Notes under the pieces: model-generated
Database searches by the model: none
The model's input: the letters and a program-made list of their open reading frames with translations, nothing else
Told to the model about the DNA's origin: nothing
From: CAVSMC01 sp963728935
Lineage (GTDB): Bacteria > Pseudomonadota > Gammaproteobacteria > Burkholderiales > Casimicrobiaceae
DNA length: 64,000 nt
Direction: 5' to 3'
NCBI GenBank assembly: GCA_963728935.1
Contig: CAVSMC010000001.1
Span: 4,216,001-4,280,000, forward strand
Shown: positions 36,013-44,454 of the stretch, one piece after another
Layout: the number at the start of each line of letters is the position of its first letter
Numbering within the stretch: the stretch's first letter is position 1
Position numbers and translations under genes: made by a program

Positions 36013-36645
36013 ATGACCTCGCGCACCCCGCGGGAATATCGGTTTGGAGCGTTTCGCTTGCTGCTATCGCAGCGACAGTTGCTCGCATCCGCGTTCGCGG
36101 CCGGATGCACCCCGTTGCCTTTGCACAAGGCGAGCATCGTGTTCCGTCGCGCCGGCGTTTTCGTCGGAAGCTTCACGATCGACGCTGCACAGGAAGTCTG
36201 CGCCGACGCCACGCTCGACCGCTGGCAGGTCCTCGATGCTCTCGGAGGCCTCGTCGACAAGTCGATGATCGTTGCCGAGGGCGGTCGCGTTCCCCGGCTG
36301 CATCTGCTGGAGACTGCACGGGCTTACGCGCTGGAAAAGCTCGCCGACGCCGGCGAGACCGCGCGCCTGCTCGAGTGCCATGCGCGTGCCGTGGCGACGC
36401 AGATGTCCAACGTCTACAACGATTTCGTGCACGTCGCGGAAGCCGAGTGGTGCGCGTTACGAGCCCGAGGTGGACAACCTGCGCGCGGCGCTCGCGTGGG
36501 CGTTCGCCCACGACGGCGAGCTCGCCATCGCGCTGATCGGCGACTCGCTCAAGATGTGGCACGAATTCGGGCTGCTGCCGGAAGGCGTGAGCCACTGCGA
36601 GCGCGCGTTGGCGCTGTTGCGGCCGGACGTGCCCGCGCGCGCGGC
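36013..36645 (+). pseudogene. Decayed winged-helix / STAND-type ATPase regulator
   Basis: The frame opens MTSRTPREYRFGAFRLLLSQ, the start of an OmpR-type winged-helix domain. After about 27 residues it jumps to RRAGVFVGSFTIDAAQEVC, VLDALGGLVDKSMIVAE and LHLLETARAYALEKLADAG. These belong after the NB-ARC-like ATPase of large winged-helix regulators. Near 36450 the frame shifts; the next frame continues EVDNLRAALAWAFAHDGE to about 36645 and then ends. Most of the DNA-binding domain, the whole ATPase and the C-terminal repeats are lost. A normal protein of this type has ~900 residues. It lies directly before the TIR-FGE gene and may once have regulated it. Confidence 0.7.
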
Positions 36646-36851
36646 GCCACGCTCAGCGACCACGACGCTTACGTGCACCTCATCGGCGCATCAACCTCGC
36701 ACGGGTGCGCCGGTGCGGCGTAGCGGACCTGCTGCAACCCGGCGTGAACGGCCCGCGCTACGCTGCGCCGTGGCGACAAGCGGGTGCTTGCCCACGGTTG
36801 CCCGCGGACGGTGGAAATGATGCCGGGTGCCCGTATTCGAGCGGTTCGTTC

Positions 36852-38063
36852 ATGCGCATCTTCCTGAGCTACGCATCGGTGGATCGCGCGAGCGTCGAGC
36901 CGGTCTATCTCGCGTTGACGGCCGAGCGGAGCAACGACGTGTTCTTCGATCGCGCGAGCTTGCCGCCGGGCGAGGAATACGATGCGCGCATTCGGCAAGC
37001 CATTAAGCGGGCCGAGTTGTTCATCTTCTTCGTGACGCCGGAGGCGATCGACATCGGCAGCTACACGCTGAGCGAGCTCGCCATTGCATCGCAAACGTGG
37101 CCGCACCCGGACGGTCGCGTGTTGCCGGTCATGCTGAAACCCACGTCGCTCGATGCGCTCCCCGCCTATCTCAAGGCGGTCACAGTGCTCGAGCCCAAGG
37201 GCAACATCACCGCCGACGTTGCGGATACGGTCGAGCGCATCGAAGCAATCCGCCGCCGTATGGCGCTCAAGAAACTTGCCGCGACGGCGGCGGGCGTGAG
37301 TGCGTTGATCGCCGTCGCCGTATTCGCGTGGCTGTATCGCCAGGGCTCCTTTTCCACCTCATCGCCCGAGACGATCAGCGCCAAGGACGGCGCGCCGTTA
37401 CGACTGATCCCGGCCGGCGCCTTCGTCATGGGCGACGACGAGGCATCGCCGAAGCGCGAGGTCTACCTCGACGCGTTCTATATCGACAAGTTCGAGATCA
37501 CGCTCGGCCGCTACGCTGCGTTCATGAAAGCGACTGGCAATGTTCATTCGCCGGAGGGCTGGCCGGACGACGCCGAGCGAAATGCCGATCTTCCGGTCGT
37601 CGGCGTCGACTGGCAGGACGCCGACGCCTATTGCCGGTGGGCGGACAGGCGCCTGCCGACCGACGCCGAATGGGAAAAGGCGGCGCGAGACGGGGACGAA
37701 CGCATCTATCCGTGGGGCAACGATGCGCCGACGGCCGAGCGCGCGGTATCGATGAAGGTTGCCGACGGCCCGTATGCCGGCGGTGTCGAGCGCGTCGGTA
37801 GTCACCCGGCGGGTGCGAGCAGCGCGGGCGTGGACGACCTCGCGGGCAATGCCGCCGAATGGGTGGCCGACTGGTACAGCGAGAGTTTCGCCGTCGCGGA
37901 CGTTCGCAATCCTAAAGGACCCGCGAGCGGCACGTCGCGTACGATTCGCGGCAGCGGTTGGCAGGACGGAGGAACGCGCATGGCCTCCGCTCGGCGTTGG
38001 CATGCCCAACCCGACACGCGCGGCGACGACATCGGGTTTCGTTGTGCGCGTGACGCACGGTAG
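36852..38063 (+). CDS. TIR domain - transmembrane - FGE/sulfatase-modifying-like fusion
   Basis: A 403-residue fusion. Residues 1-~125 are a TIR domain: MRIFLSYASVDRASVEPVYL, VFFDRASLPPGEEYDARIR, LFIFFVTPEAI and YTLSELAIA, where the Glu fits the TIR NADase position. A membrane segment follows (~139-158, LAATAAGVSALIAVAVFAWL). From ~178 to the end is an FGE/SUMF1-like domain: LIPAGAFVMGDDEASPKREV, VVGVDWQDADAYCRWA, RLPTDAEWEKAARDG, DLAGNAAEWVADWY and IRGSGWQDGG. The paired cysteines of true formylglycine enzymes are absent, so the domain is probably a binding module. The ATG at 36852 begins the TIR fold. Topology would place TIR in the cytosol and the FGE module outside. It converges with the giant-protein operon 16 bases away. 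A sensor or defence role is plausible but unproven. Confidence 0.88.
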   Translation: MRIFLSYASVDRASVEPVYLALTAERSNDVFFDRASLPPGEEYDARIRQAIKRAELFIFFVTPEAIDIGSYTLSELAIASQTWPHPDGRVLPVMLKPTSLDALPAYLKAVTVLEPKGNITADVADTVERIEAIRRRMALKKLAATAAGVSALIAVAVFAWLYRQGSFSTSSPETISAKDGAPLRLIPAGAFVMGDDEASPKREVYLDAFYIDKFEITLGRYAAFMKATGNVHSPEGWPDDAERNADLPVVGVDWQDADAYCRWADRRLPTDAEWEKAARDGDERIYPWGNDAPTAERAVSMKVADGPYAGGVERVGSHPAGASSAGVDDLAGNAAEWVADWYSESFAVADVRNPKGPASGTSRTIRGSGWQDGGTRMASARRWHAQPDTRGDDIGFRCARDAR

Positions 38064-38078
38064 TTCGTCCGGTCATCA

Positions 38079-39821
38079 TCAGCCGTTGTTGATCGAGCGA
38101 ATCGCGCTGTCGAACGCGAGACCGCTCGAACCCTCTCCGCGTCCGACGCTCACGCGGCGCGCAACCCAGCGCAACGTCGTGCCGTCGACGGCGCGAGCAA
38201 GCTCCGCGATGCGGCGCGCCGACACGCCTTCGCGCGGAATCTCCTCGTCCATCAGGTCGTACGGCTTGCCGGCGAGCAAGTGGCCGAGCGCGGCGTCGCT
38301 CGTGCCCATCCGACCCTTGCGCAGGAAGAAGCCTCCGGTTCCGAGCGCCGATGGGACCGGCACGAGAGGGATCCAGTAGTTGGGGACGACGGTGGCGAGC
38401 ACGTAGCGTAAGTCGGTCCCTTTGCCCGGCGGGTCCGGCTGCAACGTCGGCCGCTCTTCGTCGGTGCGACGGCGCGGGTCGCCGCTCGCGGGCTGCACGG
38501 TCCGCTCCAACGCCCAGCACATGTTCGCCATCTCGTCGCGAACGAACAGCACTTCCTCGAGCGGTCGGCTTTGCACCGATCCGCGCACCGTCGGCGGCAC
38601 GAGCAGGCCGCGCAGCGTCTCGGTGTCGCTCGCGGTGACGCTCAGCTCGAACAGACGGAAGCGTCCCGTACGCGAGCGATCGTCGGCCGCCGGGACTTCG
38701 ATGCGCTCGCCGAACGTGTTGCTGTACGAAACCTCGGTGAGCGTCGTGAGCGCGCCGATGTCGACGTCGAACGGCACGAGGAACCAGTCGTTGCCGAAGA
38801 TCGTCGCGAATTCGACCAGACAAAGACGCGCCGGATCGTGCGCCTGCACGTTGAGCATGCCCAGATTGACGCTGCCGTTCTCGAACTGCCAGAGCCGGTC
38901 GGCAGGCATGCCTGCATAGGTAAGGGGCGTCGGCAACACCTTCATCGTTCGCGACGCCGCTGCGCCGGCGTTCGCGTCTTCATCGGGCACGGTGACGCGC
39001 GTGTTCGGCGAATGATCGAAGTCGTACCAGTCGATCGAGCCGCCGAGGTGCAGCGGCGCTTCGAGCGCGACGCCGCCCTGCGCTGCGCCGGCGCGCATCG
39101 CGAAGCGGTATTCGAGGCGCTCGTTGATCCACGAGCTCGGCGCATCTTCGGCGCGTGGCGCGACATTGTCGCGATACCACGCGAGCCACTCGTTCGCAGC
39201 GGCAACCGCCGCGGCCGGTGCGCCTGCAAGCCACGCCGGCACGCCGCCTTCGAGCGCACGCGCAGCGGTCTCGCCATCCGGCGCGGCGCGCCCGATCGTG
39301 TTGAAGAGCCGCGGCGGCTTCCATTGCGCGTCCGGCATCGGAACGTCGGGCGCCTCGTCGAGATCCAGCGGACAATCGCGCAACAAACCCGCTCGCGCAT
39401 CGAAGCCGGCGTCGGCGAGCATCGTAAGCAACAGCGCGCCCGCCTCGGCTCGCTGGCGCAGCCCGGGTCCGCGCGACGGCGGTGTTTCTCTCTCGACGAA
39501 GGGATCGAGCGGAGCGTCGCCCGGTAGCTCGCGTCCGCTCGCCGCGACATCGCCGCCCGGACGCCACGCAGTGACCGGTCGCGTCGTCGCGCTGACGCGC
39601 ACGCCGATCGGACTGCCGACGTCCTCGCCGCGGAATTCGCCGAACTGCCATTGCCGCCCGAGAAGCCACAGCGGATCGTGGATTCGCGCTTCGAGGCCCG
39701 GCGTCGGATCGCCGGTGAGCGATTGCGGTTCGAGCCGAGTCCACGCGGGCGGAAACAGCGCGATCGCGCTGAGCGCTTCGGAGACGGCCTGCACGCCGAC
39801 AATGCCCTTGAACTCGCTCAC
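38079..39821 (-). CDS. Uncharacterised large protein, last gene of giant operon (580 aa)
   Basis: A 580-residue protein without signal peptide or membrane segment. Recognisable stretches are LFPPAWTRLEPQSLTGDPTP, ARIHDPLWLLGRQWQFGEF, GEDVGSPIGVRVSATTRP, FDHSPNTRVTVPDEDAN, LWQFENGSVNLGMLNVQAHD and FATIFGNDWFLVPFDVDIG. The 'DPLWLLGRQWQFGEF' block occurs, as I recall, in unnamed proteins of several phyla, but I know of no assigned function. The start is a GTG preceded by AAGGAG that overlaps the end of the 1541-aa gene; the gap is three bases. I see no enzyme motif. It is probably a structural or binding partner of the three larger proteins. Confidence 0.85.
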   Translation of the reverse strand: MSEFKGIVGVQAVSEALSAIALFPPAWTRLEPQSLTGDPTPGLEARIHDPLWLLGRQWQFGEFRGEDVGSPIGVRVSATTRPVTAWRPGGDVAASGRELPGDAPLDPFVERETPPSRGPGLRQRAEAGALLLTMLADAGFDARAGLLRDCPLDLDEAPDVPMPDAQWKPPRLFNTIGRAAPDGETAARALEGGVPAWLAGAPAAAVAAANEWLAWYRDNVAPRAEDAPSSWINERLEYRFAMRAGAAQGGVALEAPLHLGGSIDWYDFDHSPNTRVTVPDEDANAGAAASRTMKVLPTPLTYAGMPADRLWQFENGSVNLGMLNVQAHDPARLCLVEFATIFGNDWFLVPFDVDIGALTTLTEVSYSNTFGERIEVPAADDRSRTGRFRLFELSVTASDTETLRGLLVPPTVRGSVQSRPLEEVLFVRDEMANMCWALERTVQPASGDPRRRTDEERPTLQPDPPGKGTDLRYVLATVVPNYWIPLVPVPSALGTGGFFLRKGRMGTSDAALGHLLAGKPYDLMDEEIPREGVSARRIAELARAVDGTTLRWVARRVSVGRGEGSSGLAFDSAIRSINNG

Positions 39822-39824
39822 GGC

Positions 39825-42800
39825 TCACTCCTTGATGAACGTCGCCAGCGTGTCGATTCGCGCCGCCTTGTCGAGGAACCGGGGATTGAGCACCTGCTCG
39901 CCCTGCAGCGACCAGCTCTGCTCGTACAACGCGGGCAGCACGCGTGCGATGCCGTTGGTGCGCTCCAGCGTGACGAGCCGTAAGCGCGCGAGATCGAGCG
40001 TCTGTTGGAGCAGCGCCAGCACTCGGTCGGTATTCCAGCGCTTGCCGTCCGGCGAAACGCCGAGCAGCATCGTCTGCGGCGCACGTGCACCCGGCGCATC
40101 GGCGTTGAGCGCAATGCCGCTCGCGAGACGCGCGTCGACCAGCGCGTTGGCGGCTTCGCCTCGCTTCTCGCGCACCGGGAGCACTTCGGTCCACTGATCG
40201 ACGACCAGTGCGGCGAGCGGCGCCGCAGCGTTGAACGCGGCGCTCGAGACGACGAGCGTGCTGACCATGGACGCGGTCGGCGTCGGCTCGCCGTCCGCGA
40301 GCGGCATGGCAATCCAGCGCTGTGGCGCAGACCCATTGGCGCCGACCATCTGCCCCGCCCGAATCGCGGGGGCTGCGCCGACGGCCTCGGCGAGCATCTG
40401 CGCTTCGAGCCATCGCCGCACGCCGTCGCGCACCGAAGCGCGATCGGTCATGAAACGGCGCACGCCGCTGGCGGTTGCGCCTTCGGGAACCTTCGCGAAC
40501 GCCGTGTCCCAGGCATCGCTTGCGCCTGCGCCTTCCAATGCGCAGACGATCCAGAAGCCGTCGCCGAACAGCGTTTGTCCGGCTTGCGTGAGGGCCTCGA
40601 CGCTTTGTGTCTTCAACTGTTCCGTCGCATCGATCACACGGCGCGCCGCCTCGGCTGCAACCAGGCTCGCGACGAGCTCGAGCCGATCGTCGTCGACGAA
40701 CGGAACCGCAACGCCGAACGCGGCAACCGCTTCGAGAGCGGCGCGCAGCGACTCCGCGTCGTTGGGGTCCGCGTCGACCAGCGCCTGCAATGCCTGCCCG
40801 CGAGCCGCGAGAGCGCTCGCCGCCGCGACGGCGCGAAGATGCGCCGATTGCAGCTCGCTCGCGCTGATCGCGCGCGCCGCGGTGTGGCTCGGCAGCGCCA
40901 CGTCGCCCGCAGCGGCGGGCCGCGCCTTGGTGACGAGTGCTCGCAGCGAGCCCGCGAGCTCGATCACATCGCCGATCGCGCGCAATCCGGGTGGCCAGGC
41001 CGGATCGGGCGAATCGACGAATGGCACGTCGACGCCGATCGGCTGTCCCGCTGCGGCGAGCGCTGCGCGAACCCGTTGCTCGAACACGCGCCGATCGGAA
41101 GCGTCGTAGATCGCGTCGAGCGCGCAGAGCCCGCTCGCAGCGAGCGTGGTGCGGGCCGCGCCCTGCTGCGCGACGACGATCATGTCCGGATCTCCGAGCA
41201 TCGCGCCCGCCCAGGCCTCGAGCCTTGGCTCAGCAGCCGAGCGTGGCCGGTCGAGGTTCCATGGCGTGCCGCCATTTGCGGCGATCAGCAATTGATGAAC
41301 GATTGGCACGCCGGACGCAGGTGTCGAGCTGAAGTCCGGCTCCGGCGGCGGACTGTCGCCGGAAGCGGCCGCGTCGATCGCCGCCGACGCACGCGCAACG
41401 TTGCCCTGCACAAGCTGATGAACGCTTTCGGCGAGCAAGAGGTCGGCGACGGCGTCGATCGCTGCGGCCGCATGCTCGATCGCGTCGACGACGGCGCGCC
41501 ATTCGTCGTCCGACACCTTGGGCCATGCGAGGCTCGTCAGATACGGATTGTCGGCGGGCTTCTGGCCGAGCCGATCGCGAATAATCTGCGCGCTGAAGCC
41601 GGTCACCTTGCCCTGATATTTCGCGACGATGTCGAGACCGTCGACGACGTTCGTTGCGGCGACGGCCTCGACCGCTTGCGGCGGCAACACATCGGTGCGG
41701 TCGGTGAGCTTGCCCTGCACGAGCGGCGCGATCGCGCGCAGCGAGTAGATCAGCCGGTCCACGTGCGCCTGATGCATCGCGCGCTCGATCCGGTATCCGA
41801 TCAGCGCGGCGAGCGGCTGTCCCTGTCGAATGCCGTCGACGAGCTCCAGCGCGAGGCGCACCCGCGCGCTCGCGAGGTCGATCGCGAACGCGCCGTCGCC
41901 GCCGCCGTCGGGGTTGTGCGAAAGATAGGCGCTGCGCAGGATGCCGGCGGTCGCCGCATGCATGAGACTCGGTGCGTGCAGGTAACCCCCATCGGCAGCG
42001 CGCAACCCGACCGGCGTGAGATTCTCGACCCAGCCGAACGCTCCGATGCTGACCGTTCCCGGCTGGCGATCACGATTGGCGGCACGGCGGCGTTCGACGA
42101 CCGCGGTGAGCCACGCATCAAGCCGATGCGACGCGCAATCGAGCGTCTCGGCGACCAGAATGCGTCGCTCGTCGAGGCCCGTCGTCGCGAGCTCTTTCAG
42201 CGCATCGCGAAGCTCGTTCAATCGTCCGCGCGCGGTGAGCCAACCGAGCACCGCCTGCACGACCAGATCGTCGCGCGCGGTGGCGCTCGTGCTGGCAAGC
42301 GCGAGCTCGCCGAACGAGCGCTGCATTGCGGGGATCGGCTGATACTGCGCGAGCGTCGCCGGCTGCGCGCGCACTTCCTGAGCGACGCGCGTCGCTTCCG
42401 CGAAGTACAGCGCGGACTCGGCGTGCGCGGCGGCGCCGGCGAGCGACAGCACGCGCTCTTTGCTGGCCGAGGGAATGCGATCGCTCAGCGCGACGATTTC
42501 GAACAGCCTGCCGTCGGCGCTTTCCTTGTCCGCAGCGCGACGCGCGGCGTCCCACGCAAGCGCGAGCAGCGCCTGCAGCACGCTTTGCGCCTCGAGCTGC
42601 CTGCCGCCGATGAGCGCGTCGATGAACGCCGGGTCCGACTCGTGCACGTAGGGAAGCTGCAGCGGCCGACTTTGCGCGGCGAGCGATCCGAATGGACGCG
42701 ACATCTGCGCCTCGTTGATTTCTTCCCAGATCAACGACTCGATCAACGCTTCGAGCTGCAGATCGGCGTCGGACGCACCGGTGAGCTGTGTCGCGATCGG

Positions 42801-44450
42801 CGCAAACTCGCCGGAGAGCATGCTGCGAACCCGCACGGCGAACGAAACGGGCGCGCTGCCGAGCATATCCCCCATCGTCTTGTCGATCGCGCCGACGCCG
42901 AGCCGTGGCACGTTGGCGAGGCATGACGACCACTTGTCGCGCAGCCGCCGCAATCGCGTGAGGAGCTCGACCTCGAAACGATCGCCGGCCGGTGTCTTCC
43001 ACGTGTTCTCGTCGAGCTGCGCGACGGGCAAGATGCCATACGGCTGATCGCCGATACGGATCGCCGGCAGCGGCCCGCGGCCACGCACGTAATCGCGATG
43101 GAACGCACGCGTTGCTTCCCGACCGCCGTCCGTGAGCGAGACGCCTTTTGCGCTCACCTGTTGTGCGCGCTCGAGGAAGCTTCCCCACGACGGACCCCAC
43201 AGCGCGACGTTCATCGCTCGCGCCCGTGCCTGCTCGGCGTCGAGCGCGCGGTCGACTTCGGCGAGCGCGCGCGAATCGATGCCGAGCGCCTTGCCAAGCA
43301 TCGCCGCGTTGGACGTCGCCGGCGGCTCGGCGAGCACGTCGCGCGCGGGCTGCGCCGCTTCGATCCGCTGTTGCCAGCCCGAGCGATCGGTTTCCGTGTT
43401 GTTCGTCGGCGTTCCCTGCGCGACGAACGCGAGCCCGTTGGTGCAGCGATGCGCACGCAGCAAGTCGGTCAATTCGGCCGGAGCGCCGCGCGCAGGATCG
43501 AGGCTTCGCCGCACGCCGAACGCGAACACTTGATCGATCGGCGTGCCCGGCCGCTGCAGCGCGAGCGTCACCGCGAGGCCGATCCGCTCGGCTTCCGCGT
43601 AGTCGACGAGCCATTCGGCGCCTTCGATCACGCGTGCATCGCCGACCTCCTTCAGACGCGCGCCATCAGCCGACAGCGCGCCGACGACGACCTCCGATGC
43701 AATCGGCGCGCCGATCGCGGTCGACCGAGCGCCGCCCTGAAGCGCGACGACGACGAACGCATCGGGCAACAGCCGCGCGACGGCCGCACGACGCGTCGCC
43801 GGAGAAAGCGTCGGCAGCTTGGGCGCGTCGTCGGTCAAACGCGCCGCGAGATTCGTCGGTTCCGATCCGATTACGACCCACAGCGCACGATCCTTGCCGA
43901 CGCGCTGCTGAAGCACGCGCCACGCTTCTGCAGCCTGCGCATCGGACGCGCGCCAGACAGCCGCCCAATAAGCACCGGCGGCATCCTGTTCGGCAGCGGT
44001 CATGCCGCGATCGAGCGCGTCGACATGGACATCGTCGGGGAAGATGCGCACGCGCACCGCCCTCGCATCCGGCGTGTAGCGCGTCTCCAGGCGAACCGGC
44101 AACAGCAGCAGCGGCGCGAGCGGATCGGCGTCGCAAGGATCGATGCGATCGCGCAGCCGCCCGATCACATCGCGCATCTGGTCGTCGACGGCGCGGATGC
44201 GAGCGAACGCGTCGGTGCGCCGTTGCAGCAACTGCGCGCGCGCTTCGACTTGTTGCCGTGCGCCTTCCTCATCGCCCGCCGAGCTCATCGCGGCGATGCG
44301 TGCGTTCAGCGTGTCGATCTGCGCGTTGAGCGTCGCCACCGTCTTGACGGCGCGATCGCGCTCGGCACGTTGTCCTGCGACCGCCGTACGCAACGCGCCG
44401 AGGTCGTGTCGCAGTTGCTGCGGATCGTCGCGTTCCGGCGTCGTCGCCAC
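39825..44450 (-). CDS. Giant uncharacterised protein with N-terminal coiled coil (1541 aa)
   Basis: A 1541-residue soluble protein. Residues ~10-95 form a coiled coil (LRTAVAGQRAERDRAVKTVA, TLNAQIDTLNARIAAMSS). A conserved-looking block follows: LLPVRLETRYTPDARAVRVR, IFPDDVHVDALDRGMT and AAEQDAAGAYWAAVWRA. The rest is Ala-rich and mainly helical, with GPLPAIRIGDQPYGILPVAQ near residue 475 and WVENLTPVGLRAADGGYLHA in the middle. No signal peptide, membrane segment or catalytic motif is recognised. The start is a GTG with AAGGA upstream, four bases after the 1123-aa gene. The frame is open over 4.6 kb with consistent third-position GC, so it is under selection. Function is unknown. Confidence 0.85.
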   Translation of the reverse strand: MATTPERDDPQQLRHDLGALRTAVAGQRAERDRAVKTVATLNAQIDTLNARIAAMSSAGDEEGARQQVEARAQLLQRRTDAFARIRAVDDQMRDVIGRLRDRIDPCDADPLAPLLLLPVRLETRYTPDARAVRVRIFPDDVHVDALDRGMTAAEQDAAGAYWAAVWRASDAQAAEAWRVLQQRVGKDRALWVVIGSEPTNLAARLTDDAPKLPTLSPATRRAAVARLLPDAFVVVALQGGARSTAIGAPIASEVVVGALSADGARLKEVGDARVIEGAEWLVDYAEAERIGLAVTLALQRPGTPIDQVFAFGVRRSLDPARGAPAELTDLLRAHRCTNGLAFVAQGTPTNNTETDRSGWQQRIEAAQPARDVLAEPPATSNAAMLGKALGIDSRALAEVDRALDAEQARARAMNVALWGPSWGSFLERAQQVSAKGVSLTDGGREATRAFHRDYVRGRGPLPAIRIGDQPYGILPVAQLDENTWKTPAGDRFEVELLTRLRRLRDKWSSCLANVPRLGVGAIDKTMGDMLGSAPVSFAVRVRSMLSGEFAPIATQLTGASDADLQLEALIESLIWEEINEAQMSRPFGSLAAQSRPLQLPYVHESDPAFIDALIGGRQLEAQSVLQALLALAWDAARRAADKESADGRLFEIVALSDRIPSASKERVLSLAGAAAHAESALYFAEATRVAQEVRAQPATLAQYQPIPAMQRSFGELALASTSATARDDLVVQAVLGWLTARGRLNELRDALKELATTGLDERRILVAETLDCASHRLDAWLTAVVERRRAANRDRQPGTVSIGAFGWVENLTPVGLRAADGGYLHAPSLMHAATAGILRSAYLSHNPDGGGDGAFAIDLASARVRLALELVDGIRQGQPLAALIGYRIERAMHQAHVDRLIYSLRAIAPLVQGKLTDRTDVLPPQAVEAVAATNVVDGLDIVAKYQGKVTGFSAQIIRDRLGQKPADNPYLTSLAWPKVSDDEWRAVVDAIEHAAAAIDAVADLLLAESVHQLVQGNVARASAAIDAAASGDSPPPEPDFSSTPASGVPIVHQLLIAANGGTPWNLDRPRSAAEPRLEAWAGAMLGDPDMIVVAQQGAARTTLAASGLCALDAIYDASDRRVFEQRVRAALAAAGQPIGVDVPFVDSPDPAWPPGLRAIGDVIELAGSLRALVTKARPAAAGDVALPSHTAARAISASELQSAHLRAVAAASALAARGQALQALVDADPNDAESLRAALEAVAAFGVAVPFVDDDRLELVASLVAAEAARRVIDATEQLKTQSVEALTQAGQTLFGDGFWIVCALEGAGASDAWDTAFAKVPEGATASGVRRFMTDRASVRDGVRRWLEAQMLAEAVGAAPAIRAGQMVGANGSAPQRWIAMPLADGEPTPTASMVSTLVVSSAAFNAAAPLAALVVDQWTEVLPVREKRGEAANALVDARLASGIALNADAPGARAPQTMLLGVSPDGKRWNTDRVLALLQQTLDLARLRLVTLERTNGIARVLPALYEQSWSLQGEQVLNPRFLDKAARIDTLATFIKE

Positions 44451-44454
44451 GGCG

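Noticed and set aside
36852..38063. Diversity-generating retroelement target suggested by the FGE-like domain
   Set aside because: No reverse transcriptase, template repeat or variable repeat is seen in the window.
40005..42926. A long plus-strand frame opposite the 1541-aa gene
   Set aside because: Arg-rich composition, no start context and no motif; the minus-strand frame is longer and part of a coupled operon.
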